From Miltoncostaea sp963762825 (GTDB lineage Bacteria > Actinomycetota > Thermoleophilia > Miltoncostaeales > Miltoncostaeaceae), in contig CAVXLZ010000002.1 of the NCBI GenBank assembly GCA_963762825.1, positions 558,001-622,000 of the forward strand: a stretch of 64,000 nt of DNA, written 5' to 3'. How positions within the stretch are numbered: the first letter of the stretch is position 1; each line of letters opens with the position of its first letter. A program made the translations under genes and the position numbers. The notes beneath the pieces were generated by a model. It ran no database searches and was not told the DNA's origin. It was given only the letters and a program-made list of their open reading frames with translations. This document shows positions 17,780 through 25,140 of this stretch, in pieces.

Positions 17780-18523
17780 CTACTTGCCGCCGAAGAGGCG
17801 CTTGAGGAAGCCGAGCAGGCCACCGGCAGAGTCCGGCGTGCTGCTCGTGCCCCCAGCCGACACGGCCGTCGGCTCGGCCGTGGCGGAGCCGTTGGTCGCA
17901 CCCGAGCCGCCGCCATCCCCGACCCACTTATCGAGCGCTTCCCAGCCGGTCTTGCCGCCCGCCGAGGCGGCAGCGGGTGCCGCTCCAGCGGCCGAGCCGG
18001 ATCCGCCGACCCACTTATCGAGCGCTTCCCAGCCGGTCTTGCCGCCCGCCGAGGCGGCGGCGGGTGCCGCTCCAGCGGCCGAGCCGGATCCGCCGACCCA
18101 CTTATCGAGCGCTTCCCAGCCGGTCTTGCCGCCCGCCGAGGCGGCAGCGGGTGCCGCTCCAGCGGCCGAGCCGGATCCGCCGACCCACTTATCGAGCGCT
18201 TCCCAGCCGGTCTTGCCGCCCGCCGAGGCGGCAGCGGGTGCCGCTCCAGCGGCCGAGCCGGATCCGCCGACCCACTTATCGAGCGCTTCCCAGCCGGTCT
18301 TGCCGCCCGCCGAGGCGGCGGCGGGTGCCGCTCCAGCGGCCGAGCCGGATCCGCCGACCCACTTATCGAGCGCTTCCCAGCCGGTCTTGCCGCCCGCCGA
18401 GGCGGCAGCGGGTGCCGCTCCAGCGGCCGAGCCGGATCCGCCGACCCACTTATCGAGCGCTTCCCAGCCGGTCGTCTGAGCGCCTCCGGTGATCGGGGGC
18501 AGGAAACGACGAGGACGGGTCAT
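17780..18523 (-). CDS. Protein of six identical 29-residue repeats; function unknown
   Basis: The protein has 247 residues. After 17 residues (MTRPRRFLPPITGGAQT) come six copies of a 29-residue unit: a motif TGWEALDKWVGG followed by a Gly/Ala/Ser/Pro linker ending GGK. A seventh motif diverges into a Thr/Ser-rich linker. The chain ends GGLLGFLKRLFGGK, which can form an amphipathic cationic helix. There is no signal peptide. No family is recognised. The short Trp-containing helices on flexible linkers suggest multivalent binding, with the last helix perhaps touching membrane or nucleic acid. ATG 18523 follows GGAGGA, and a clear promoter lies upstream. The low-complexity composition makes homology weak evidence. 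Confidence 0.75.
   Translation of the reverse strand: MTRPRRFLPPITGGAQTTGWEALDKWVGGSGSAAGAAPAAASAGGKTGWEALDKWVGGSGSAAGAAPAAASAGGKTGWEALDKWVGGSGSAAGAAPAAASAGGKTGWEALDKWVGGSGSAAGAAPAAASAGGKTGWEALDKWVGGSGSAAGAAPAAASAGGKTGWEALDKWVGGSGSAAGAAPAAASAGGKTGWEALDKWVGDGGGSGATNGSATAEPTAVSAGGTSSTPDSAGGLLGFLKRLFGGK
17922..18475 (-). repeat. 87-bp tandem repeat array, six and a third copies
   Basis: Units of 87 bases follow each other without gaps and differ only at an occasional silent A/G in the alanine linker. The unit length is a multiple of three, so copy-number change keeps the frame. The near identity implies recent duplication or ongoing homogenisation. Confidence 0.9.
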
Positions 18524-18584
18524 GAATCCTCCAGCGGAGTCTCGGTCACGGGGGCGCACGGACGGGATCGTGCCGTGCCGCACA

Positions 18585-18614
18585 AACTTACGGCGTCGGT
18601 GGATGTCGGGTCAA
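18585..18614 (-). promoter_or_regulatory. Promoter of the repeat-protein gene
   Basis: On the minus strand TTGACC (18609-18614) and TAAGTT (18585-18590) are 18 bases apart. A leader of about 55 bases with GGAGGA before the ATG follows, so this gene is conventionally led, unlike many neighbours. Confidence 0.7.
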
Positions 18615-18642
18615 GGCACGGAAGCTTCGGCGCCGATCGCCT

Positions 18643-19530
18643 TCACTGCATCTCGGCCAGCATCCGCCGATAGCTCTCGAGCCGCTCCCCGGGCACCGCT
18701 CCGACCACCGCGCAACCGGCATCCCCGGTGTGTGCGCACCCACGGAAGCGACACTCCTCGGCTGCACGCGCGATATCGGGAAAGCCCGATTCGAGCGTCG
18801 CCCGGTCCATCCTGGGCAGATGAAAGGTGCGCACACCGGCGGTGTCAACCACCGCCCCACCGGCTGGCAGCGGGATGACGCGTGGATCGCTCGTCGTGTG
18901 CCTGCCGGTGCGCACCTTCGCGCTCACGGCCCCGACCGCGCGCTCCACACCGGTCAGCGCCGCCGTGATGGTCGACTTCCCGACCCCTGAATGCCCGGCG
19001 AGGATCGCCACCCTCCCCGCGATCAGGTCACGGATCGCCTCGATGAAGGCCGGATCCGTGGCGGTGCCCACCAGCACGACGTGGCCGAGCGCGAGATATT
19101 GCCCGAGCATCTCGTCGAGCTGATCCGGGTCGTGCGGCAGGTCGGTCTTGGTGATGGCGATCGCCGCCTCCAGCCCGCCGATCTCGGCCGCGACCAGATA
19201 GCGATCGATGAGGCGCGGATGCAGTGGAGGGTCAACGACCGCGGCCACGATCACGACCAGGTCGGCATTGGCGACGATCGGGCGGGCACGTCCCGATCCG
19301 CCGTCTCCGCGTTCGAGCACGGTCGCCCGCGGCTCGACCGAGACCACGATCGACTCGTCGCCCACGTGGCGCACGCGCACGCGGTCGCCGGCGACGGCAG
19401 GACCGCCGGGCACCCGTGGCATCAGCCGCACCTCTCGCTCGCGCCCGTCCTGCAGCACCAGCACGGTCGGCCCCGACACCCGTACCACGACGGCCTCCTG
19501 CTCGGGCGCCGTCGTGGAGGAGTCCGTCAC
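18643..19530 (-). CDS. rsgA: Small ribosomal subunit biogenesis GTPase RsgA
   Basis: The 295-residue protein shows the circularly permuted GTPase order: AITKTD (G4) comes before GHSGVGKST (G1) and DTAGV (G3). An N-terminal OB-fold and a C-terminal zinc-binding ECRFRGCAHTGDAGC complete the family layout. RsgA matures the 30S subunit and hydrolyses GTP when bound to it. GTG 19530 overlaps the pyrE stop (GTGA), so translation is coupled to pyrE. Confidence 0.95.
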   Translation of the reverse strand: MTDSSTTAPEQEAVVVRVSGPTVLVLQDGREREVRLMPRVPGGPAVAGDRVRVRHVGDESIVVSVEPRATVLERGDGGSGRARPIVANADLVVIVAAVVDPPLHPRLIDRYLVAAEIGGLEAAIAITKTDLPHDPDQLDEMLGQYLALGHVVLVGTATDPAFIEAIRDLIAGRVAILAGHSGVGKSTITAALTGVERAVGAVSAKVRTGRHTTSDPRVIPLPAGGAVVDTAGVRTFHLPRMDRATLESGFPDIARAAEECRFRGCAHTGDAGCAVVGAVPGERLESYRRMLAEMQ

Positions 19531-20108
19531 GCCCTGGGTGACCGCGCCTCGAGCAGCTCGTCGGCCGTGAAGAGGGAGTGAAGGGGAGCGCCGCCGAGCG
19601 CGGCCTCGGTCACCTCCCGGCCTCCCTCGCCACGGTCGATCACCACCGCCGCCGACACCACGAGCCCGCCGGCCTGGCGAGCCTTCTCGATGGCCGCGAC
19701 CAGCGAGCCTCCACTGGTGAGCACGTCGTCGACCACCGCCACCGGGGTTCCCTCCTCGATGAAGGGGCCCTCGATCCACTGCTGCAGGCCGTGCTTCTTG
19801 GCGTCCTTGCGCACGAAGAAGCCGGTCACCCGCTCTCCCGCCGCCCATGCGGTGGCGCTCACGGCGCACACGAGAGGATCTGCACCGAGCGTCAGTCCCC
19901 CGACGGCGCGCGGCGCGGAGGGCGCGAGGTGCCCCCACATCAACGCACCGGCGAGGGCCGCGCCCTCGGGGTCGAGAAGGACCTGGCGCGCATCGAAGTA
20001 GTAGGAGGATCGTCGCCCGGACGAGAGCACCACCGATTCGCGCACGAGGGCCCGTTCGCTCAACATGGTGGCGAAGCGCGCCCGGAGATCGGAGCTCGCG
20101 GAAGTCAT
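19527..20108 (-). CDS. pyrE: Orotate phosphoribosyltransferase
   Basis: The product has 193 residues. The PRPP-binding loop VAVVDDVLTSGGS, the SSYYFDAR substrate region and the GFFVRKDAKKHG flexible loop identify it. It transfers phosphoribose from PRPP to orotate, giving orotidine monophosphate in pyrimidine synthesis. No other pyr gene is adjacent. The ATG at 20108 follows TAGAGT by six bases, so the pyrE-rsgA message is probably leaderless. Confidence 0.93.
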   Translation of the reverse strand: MTSASSDLRARFATMLSERALVRESVVLSSGRRSSYYFDARQVLLDPEGAALAGALMWGHLAPSAPRAVGGLTLGADPLVCAVSATAWAAGERVTGFFVRKDAKKHGLQQWIEGPFIEEGTPVAVVDDVLTSGGSLVAAIEKARQAGGLVVSAAVVIDRGEGGREVTEAALGGAPLHSLFTADELLEARSPRA

Positions 20109-20114
20109 CGCGGC

Positions 20115-20120
20115 ACTCTA
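20115..20120 (-). promoter_or_regulatory. -10 element TAGAGT of pyrE-rsgA
   Basis: TAGAGT lies six bases before the pyrE ATG, with no ribosome binding site between, the signature of a leaderless promoter. Confidence 0.5.
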
Positions 20121-20142
20121 CCCGGCCACCGCGCCCGCGGAT

Positions 20143-20355
20143 TCAGCGCGGGCTGCTTCTCCGGCCCGTGCCGGCGCACCCCGAGCAGACGACAGGCAGA
20201 TAGACGTGCTCGACACCGCAGTCGAGAGCCTCGAGGTACTTGCCCGCTCCCAAACACCAGCCGCAGGGATCGGCCACCGGGGCCGTGACGTTCGTCGTGG
20301 CGGCGACCCTCGTGGCGCCTGCCGAGCGGAGCGTGGGGTCGATGGACCCGGCCAT
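20143..20355 (-). CDS. Small DnaJ-type zinc-ribbon protein
   Basis: This 70-residue protein has two cysteine pairs, CGWCLGAGKY and CSGCAGTGRR. They repeat the C-x2-C-x-G-x-G pattern of the DnaJ cysteine-rich region and should bind one zinc. The N-terminal 35 residues are Ala/Thr-rich and without a clear motif. The ATG at 20355 has AAAGG eight bases ahead. It diverges from an Nfu-N gene that may act in iron-sulfur assembly. Its function is unknown. Confidence 0.6.
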   Translation of the reverse strand: MAGSIDPTLRSAGATRVAATTNVTAPVADPCGWCLGAGKYLEALDCGVEHVYLPVVCSGCAGTGRRSSPR

Positions 20356-20477
20356 GCCGCTACCTTTCACTGAGGGGCCCGTACGAAGGCCCTATGGGTT
20401 CCCATCGGCACGGGAAACCAAACCCTGAGCGACCGGGCAGAGCCCCCGTCGGATCCGATCAGAACGAGAGGTTGCGG

Positions 20478-20753
20478 ATGATCGAAGTGCGGCCGGAATC
20501 GACCCCGAATCCGAATGCGGTCAAGTTCACGCTCGATCGACCGTCGACGGCGGGCAGGGCGCAGACCTTCCGCGAGGGCAGCGACCCGGCCGATTCGCCC
20601 CTCGGCGCGCGCATCTTCGCTCTCGACGGGGTGACGAACGTCTTCATGACGGCCAACTTCGTGAGCGTGACCAAGGAGGACGGGGTCGCCTGGGACGAGC
20701 TGGCGCCGCTCGTGGTCGCCGAGCTCGAGGACCACTTCGGGGGGGCCGGATGA
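20478..20753 (+). CDS. Nfu N-terminal domain protein
   Basis: The protein has 91 residues. PESTPNPNAVKFTLDRP and the FALDGVTNVFMTANFVSVTK segment match the N-terminal domain of Nfu iron-sulfur scaffold proteins. The C-terminal Cys-x2-Cys domain that carries the cluster is absent, as in other stand-alone members. It may assist cluster delivery, but this is inference. GAGAGG precedes ATG 20478. The next gene overlaps its stop by four bases. Confidence 0.78.
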   Translation: MIEVRPESTPNPNAVKFTLDRPSTAGRAQTFREGSDPADSPLGARIFALDGVTNVFMTANFVSVTKEDGVAWDELAPLVVAELEDHFGGAG

Positions 20754-20983
20754 GTCCTACCGGCGTCATCTTCTCCTACCTGATCGGCCTGATCTTCGCC
20801 GTCGGCGGGATCCTCTTCCTGGTGGGTCTGGAGGACAACCGCTTCCTCTACGGCATCCCCTACCTGCTGATCGGCCTCGTCATCATCGGCGGGGTGGCGA
20901 GTAGCCAGCGCCGCATGAAGCGCAAGGCGCTCGAGGGCGACGACGAGGGCGCCTCCGGGCGCGGGCCCAAGAGCCCCTACTGA
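20750..20983 (+). CDS. Small two-helix membrane protein
   Basis: The gene encodes 77 residues with two hydrophobic helices (about 5-25 and 32-50) and a charged, cytoplasm-type tail ending in a Gly/Ser/Pro stretch. The family is not recognised. ATG overlaps the stop of the Nfu-N gene (ATGA), which suggests co-translation but not a shared role. Confidence 0.6.
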   Translation: MSPTGVIFSYLIGLIFAVGGILFLVGLEDNRFLYGIPYLLIGLVIIGGVASSQRRMKRKALEGDDEGASGRGPKSPY

Positions 20984-21035
20984 CGCGCCACCCCGCCGCC
21001 GCCGCGGCGGAGGTCGGCGTGCCCTGTGCCGTCGA

Positions 21036-21086
21036 CGGTGCCCTCCTCGTCGCCTTCTGAGCGATCGTGGGCGGAGGAGGGCACCG
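21036..21086. terminator. 13-bp hairpin between convergent genes
   Basis: CGGTGCCCTCCTC pairs exactly with GAGGAGGGCACCG across a 25-base loop. It fills the gap between the small membrane protein gene and trpB, which converge. It is a likely bidirectional terminator, again without a T-run. Confidence 0.55.
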
Positions 21087-21094
21087 AGCGGGTG

Positions 21095-22459
21095 CTAGGG
21101 GAGCGCGGGCAGGCCCTCGAGTTCGGCGGCGGCGACGTCGAGCTCCGACTGGGCGAGTTCGGTGTCGACCATCTCGCCCGACAGGTACGCGTCGTAGGCG
21201 CCCATGTCGAAGTTCCCGTGGCCGCACAGGTTGAAGAGGATCGTCCGCTCCACTCCCTCCTCGCGGGCGCGCTCGACCTCCTCCACCACGGCCCGGATTG
21301 CGTGCGAGGGCTCGGGCGCCGGGATGATGCCCTCGCACTGCGCGAAGCGCACAGCCTCGGCGAAGCACTCGTTCTGACGGTAGGCGCGGGGCTCGACCAG
21401 GCCGGTGTGCACCAGATGGGACACCAGCGGCGCCATGCCGTGATACCGAAGGCCCCCGGAGTGGATCGCCGGCGGCACGAAGCCGTGACCGAGGGTGTGC
21501 ATTGCGAGGAGAGGGGCCATCTTGGCCGTGTCGCCGAAGTCGTAGCCGTAGTGGCCCCGCGTGAGCGTGGGGCAGGCGGCCGGCTCGGCGGCGACGATCC
21601 GGATGTCCTTGCCGGCCGCCTTGTCGGCCAGGAAGGGGAAGGCGAGCCCGGCGAAGTTGGAGCCGCCGCCGACGCAGCCCACGATGACGTCGGGCTCGGC
21701 CCCCGCCAGCGCGAGTTGCTCGCGCGCCTCCTGCCCGACGACCGTCTGGTGCAGGAGGACATGGTTCAGCACGCTGCCGAGCGCGTACTTGGTGTCCTCG
21801 CGCGTGGCGGCGTCCTCGACGGCCTCGCTGATGGCCATGCCGAGGCTGCCGGTGCTGTCGGGCGTCGCGGCGAGGATCGCGCGGCCAGCGTTGGTGTCCG
21901 GTGACGGGCTGGCCACCACCTCGGCCCCCCAGGTGCGGATCATCGAGCGCCGGTAGGGCTTCTGGTCGTATGAGGCCCGCACCATGTAGACCTTGCACTC
22001 CATCTCGAAGAGCTTGCACGCGAAGGAGAGCGCCGATCCCCATTGCCCTGCACCGGTCTCGGTGGAGAGCCGGGTGACCCCCTCCTCACGGTTGTAGTAG
22101 GCCTGCGGCACCGAGGTGTTCGTCTTGTGACTGCCCGAGGGGCTGACGCCTTCGTACTTGTAGAAGATCCTGCAGGTCGTCCCGAGTGCGGCCTCGAGGC
22201 CGAGCGCACGGTAGAGGGGCGTCGGACGCCACATCGAGTAGATCGCCTGCACCGGATCGGGGATCGGGATCCAGCGCTCCGCGCTGACCTCCTGCAGGAT
22301 CAGCCCCATCGGAAAGATCGGCGAGAGGTCGTCGGGTCCGATCGGCTGCCCGGTGCCCGGGTTCAGGGCTGGGGGCGGCTGAGTGGGGAGGTCGGCGGCC
22401 ACGTTGTACCAACTGCGTGGCATCGAGCTCTCGGGCAGGAGATACCGTCGCTGAGCCAT
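21095..22459 (-). CDS. trpB2: Tryptophan synthase beta-like protein (TrpB2 type)
   Basis: The protein has 454 residues, longer than canonical TrpB (about 400), as in the TrpB2 group. The PLP lysine is K112 in SGSHKTNTS, and GCVGGGSNFAG binds the phosphate. ILFNLCGHGNFD near the end is typical. It should form tryptophan from indole and serine without a TrpA partner; no trpA or other trp gene is nearby. Start ATG 22459 has AGAGGTG upstream, so it has a normal leader. The TrpB2 assignment rests on length, extra N-terminal segment and isolation. Confidence 0.88.
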   Translation of the reverse strand: MAQRRYLLPESSMPRSWYNVAADLPTQPPPALNPGTGQPIGPDDLSPIFPMGLILQEVSAERWIPIPDPVQAIYSMWRPTPLYRALGLEAALGTTCRIFYKYEGVSPSGSHKTNTSVPQAYYNREEGVTRLSTETGAGQWGSALSFACKLFEMECKVYMVRASYDQKPYRRSMIRTWGAEVVASPSPDTNAGRAILAATPDSTGSLGMAISEAVEDAATREDTKYALGSVLNHVLLHQTVVGQEAREQLALAGAEPDVIVGCVGGGSNFAGLAFPFLADKAAGKDIRIVAAEPAACPTLTRGHYGYDFGDTAKMAPLLAMHTLGHGFVPPAIHSGGLRYHGMAPLVSHLVHTGLVEPRAYRQNECFAEAVRFAQCEGIIPAPEPSHAIRAVVEEVERAREEGVERTILFNLCGHGNFDMGAYDAYLSGEMVDTELAQSELDVAAAELEGLPALP

Positions 22460-22500
22460 CGGAGCACCTCTTCTCGCGGGCGTCTGAACCGACCCGGAGC

Positions 22501-23835
22501 CTACCTCTGCAGGGCGGGTTGGCGCGATGGCTCGACCGCGGGCTCGGGCAGCCAGAGGGTGAAGGTGGAACCCTCCCCGACCCGGCTCTCCACGCTCACA
22601 CGTCCGCCGAGAAGGGCCGAGAGGCGACGGACGATCGAAAGGCCGAGACCCGATCCGCCGCCCCCGCGCTCGCGTGCCGGCTGAACGCGGTAGAGCCGGT
22701 CGAAGATGAAGGGGAGGTGCTCGGCGGGGATGCCGCGTCCCGTGTCGCTCACGCGCAGACCGGCCTCGCCGGGGCCCCGCGCTGTCTCCACCCGGACCGT
22801 CCCCCCTCGCCCGGTGGCCGCGATCGCGTTGGATATCAGGTTGGTCAGGATCGTCTCGACGTGCGTCGGATCGCCGGTGGCTTCGAGTGCATCGCCGGGC
22901 CCCTCCAGCGTGATGCCCTTCGCCTGCGCATCGCTCGCGAGCCGCGCCACCGCCTCTCGGCCGGCCGCCGCCAGGTCGATCCGCTCCGCCCGGACCGGGG
23001 GGGAGAGATCGAGCCAGGTCAGCTGCTGCAGATCGCGCACCAGCTCGCGCATCCGTTCCGCCTCGGCCCGGATGAACTCGGCTGACTCGGCGCGGTCCTC
23101 GGGCGAGCGCGCGGTCCCGTCCTGGAGCGCCGACGCAAAGCCCTCGATCGCCGTCACCGGGGTGCGCAGCTCGTGAGCGACGTCGGCGAGGAACTCGCGC
23201 TGGCGCGCGTCCGCTGACTCGAGGCGCGCGGTCATCCGGTTGAACGCCAGGGCCAGACGACCCAGCTCGTCGTCGCTCTGCGGCGCTCGGACGTCGAAGC
23301 GGCCTTGTGCGACCGCCTCGGCGCCGTCGGCCAAGGCGCTGACCGACCGGCGCAGCCGCGCGGCGACCCCGCCGGCCAGCATCCAGATCAGGGCGCCGGT
23401 CCCCACGAGGCCCGCGGCGACCAGCGACACGAAGACCCAGTCCGAGAAGAGGCCTGCGGCGGGATCGGGGCGCTCCATCAGGACCTCCACCGACCCACGG
23501 CGTGCGGTGGCCGAGGCCTCCAGGTTCGAGACCGGCAGGTTCCAGTGGACGACCTCGCCGTCCACCAGGACGACCAGACGGGCATCGCCGATGAAGCGCT
23601 CCGCCGAGCGCGCGGTGGCCGCCGCGTCCTCCAGGCCACCGCGCTCCACCGCACGGGCGATGGCGTCCGCCTGCTGGTGGAGGTTCCCCTCGATCTCGGC
23701 TCGCGTGCGCATCTGGACGAAGGAGGCGAACACCACCTGTATCGCCACGAACACCACTACGAGCGCCACTGCGATCGCCAGCGCGACGCGCGCCTGGATG
23801 CTGCGCGGGCCCAGGCGCTGGAGGGCGCCGCTCAC
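22501..23835 (-). CDS. Sensor histidine kinase
   Basis: The protein has 444 residues. Transmembrane helices lie at about 16-40 and 133-156, flanking an extracellular sensor of about 90 residues. A HAMP domain follows (about 157-210). The phosphorylated histidine is H221 in DVAHELRTPV. The ATPase domain shows NLISNAIAATG, DTGRGIP and GGSGLGLSIV. The gene overlaps the end of the response regulator gene by four bases (ATGA). The signal is unknown; the short, motif-poor sensor gives no clue. Confidence 0.93.
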   Translation of the reverse strand: MSGALQRLGPRSIQARVALAIAVALVVVFVAIQVVFASFVQMRTRAEIEGNLHQQADAIARAVERGGLEDAAATARSAERFIGDARLVVLVDGEVVHWNLPVSNLEASATARRGSVEVLMERPDPAAGLFSDWVFVSLVAAGLVGTGALIWMLAGGVAARLRRSVSALADGAEAVAQGRFDVRAPQSDDELGRLALAFNRMTARLESADARQREFLADVAHELRTPVTAIEGFASALQDGTARSPEDRAESAEFIRAEAERMRELVRDLQQLTWLDLSPPVRAERIDLAAAGREAVARLASDAQAKGITLEGPGDALEATGDPTHVETILTNLISNAIAATGRGGTVRVETARGPGEAGLRVSDTGRGIPAEHLPFIFDRLYRVQPARERGGGGSGLGLSIVRRLSALLGGRVSVESRVGEGSTFTLWLPEPAVEPSRQPALQR

Positions 23836-24515
23836 GCCGGGGCGGGCTCGAGTCGGTATCCGACGCCCCTCACCGCGACGATGCCGATGTCCTCGCCCAG
23901 CTTGCGGCGCAGGTTGGCGACGTGAACGTCGACCGTCTTGCCGCCGACCGCCGACTGGTAGCCCCAGACCTTCTCGAGCAGACGGTCGCGCGTGTAGACC
24001 ACGCGCGGATGGGACGCGAGCTCGGCGAGCAGGTCGAACTCGAGCCGGGTGAGCTCGACCTCGCGGCCGTTGACGGTGACCCGGCGACTGCTCGGCTCGA
24101 GCTGCGCGGGCCCCGCCATGAGCACGCGGTGGGGATCGGGCGGCGCGCTCACGCGGCGCAGGACCGCCTTCACGCGGGCGACGACCTCGATCGGAGAGAA
24201 GGGCTTGACCACGTAGTCGTCGGCCCCGAGCTCCAGGCCGGTGATGCGATTGGCCTCGTCGCTACGGGCGGTGATCATGATCACCGGCACCGATCCCGTC
24301 TCGCGGAGGCGCCGACACACCTCGTAGCCGTCCATCTCCGGCAGCATCAGATCGAGCAGCACCAGGTCGATGCCCCCGCGGCGGACCTGCTCGAGCGCCT
24401 GCTCGCCGTCGGGGGCCTCGGCCACGGTGAAGCCGGCATCGCTCAGATACATCCGAAGGAGGCGGCGGATCGCTCGCTCGTCGTCCACCACCAGGACGTG
24501 ACCGCGGCTCGCCAT
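23832..24515 (-). CDS. OmpR/PhoB-type response regulator
   Basis: The 227-residue protein has a receiver domain with acidic pocket D11-D12 and phosphorylation site D55 in LVLLDLMLPEMDG, and the VKPFSP lysine. A winged-helix DNA-binding domain follows, with LTRLEFDLLAELASHP and RLLEKVWGYQ. ATG 24515 is chosen over upstream in-frame codons because family members begin at this VLVVDDE strand. It is paired with the kinase downstream and sits four bases after the secreted-protein gene upstream. Confidence 0.94.
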   Translation of the reverse strand: MASRGHVLVVDDERAIRRLLRMYLSDAGFTVAEAPDGEQALEQVRRGGIDLVLLDLMLPEMDGYEVCRRLRETGSVPVIMITARSDEANRITGLELGADDYVVKPFSPIEVVARVKAVLRRVSAPPDPHRVLMAGPAQLEPSSRRVTVNGREVELTRLEFDLLAELASHPRVVYTRDRLLEKVWGYQSAVGGKTVDVHVANLRRKLGEDIGIVAVRGVGYRLEPAPA

Positions 24516-24519
24516 GGAG

Positions 24520-24966
24520 CTACCCGAGCACGAGGAAGACCCGGGTACCCGTGGCACTCGCCGACTTCAGCCGCGGATTGCGCGCGTTGACCGTCCAGCG
24601 CAGGCGGTAGACCCCCGGAGCCCAGCTCGCTGGGATCGTGAGGTTGCCCGACTCCCGGTAGGACCCGGGAGGCTCGGGCGCGAAGCTCTTGGACTGCACC
24701 TCGAGGCGCTTCCCGGTGATGGCGTTCTCGAAGGCGAAGAGATGGCCGGTCCCGATCCTCTTGGCACCGGCCACCCGGTATGCGACCTCGAAGCGGTACT
24801 CCCTCCCCACCCGGGCCGCGAAGGCCGGGGCGCGCTCGCCTCCGCTCGAGGCCTCCGGGACGAGCATGCGCACGGCGCTCGGCTTCACCGAAAGAGCGGC
24901 GGCGGCGGGCCCAGCGAGGCAGCTCGCGAGCACGATGGTTGCGACGGTGATCACCGAGCGGCGCAT
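24520..24966 (-). CDS. Secreted protein with an immunoglobulin-like fold
   Basis: The product has 148 residues. It has a clear signal peptide (hydrophobic 5-18, cleavage near GPAAA). The rest is beta-rich, with alternating hydrophobic strands ending SWAPGVYRLRWTVNAR, which suggests an Ig-like fold. No family is assigned. It is the first gene of a block with the two-component system, separated by four bases from the regulator, so it may be the target or an accessory of that system. ATG 24966 follows TATCAT by seven bases. Confidence 0.65.
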   Translation of the reverse strand: MRRSVITVATIVLASCLAGPAAAALSVKPSAVRMLVPEASSGGERAPAFAARVGREYRFEVAYRVAGAKRIGTGHLFAFENAITGKRLEVQSKSFAPEPPGSYRESGNLTIPASWAPGVYRLRWTVNARNPRLKSASATGTRVFLVLG

Positions 24967-24973
24967 CGCCTTG

Positions 24974-24979
24974 ATGATA
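24974..24979 (-). promoter_or_regulatory. -10 element TATCAT of the secreted protein / two-component genes
   Basis: TATCAT is close to the TATAAT consensus and lies seven bases before ATG 24966, the same spacing as at clpP and glcD. A leaderless start is likely for the three-gene block. Confidence 0.55.
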
Positions 24980-24998
24980 GTCGCCCGGGCGTCGAGGC

Positions 24999-25027
24999 TT
25001 GAATCGGCCTGTGGGGGGCCCTAGCGT
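24999..25027 (+). promoter_or_regulatory. Promoter of tRNA-Phe
   Basis: TTGAAT (24999-25004) and TAGCGT (25022-25027) are 17 bases apart and end 29 bases before the mature tRNA. A CCTCCGCG...CGCGGAGG hairpin lies in the leader between them. Confidence 0.65.
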
Positions 25028-25056
25028 TCACGGACCCTCCGCGTCGCGGAGGTCGC

Positions 25057-25129
25057 GGCGGGATAGCTCAGTTGGTAGAGCACACGACTGAAAATCGTGG
25101 TGTCCCCAGTTCGAATCTGGGTCCCGCCA
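25057..25129 (+). tRNA. tRNA-Phe (GAA)
   Basis: The 73-base gene folds into a full cloverleaf. The acceptor GGCGGGA pairs with TCCCGCC, the D arm is TAGCTCAGTTGGTAGAGC, the anticodon stem CACGA/TCGTG holds GAA with A37, and the T arm is CCCAG-TTCGAAT-CTGGG. The discriminator is A. The 3' CCA is not encoded and must be added by the nucleotidyltransferase. Confidence 0.97.
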
Positions 25130-25140
25130 TCGACGGATCG

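Noticed and set aside
17922..18475. CRISPR-like regular repeats
   Set aside because: The units are contiguous without unique spacers and encode a protein; no cas gene is nearby.
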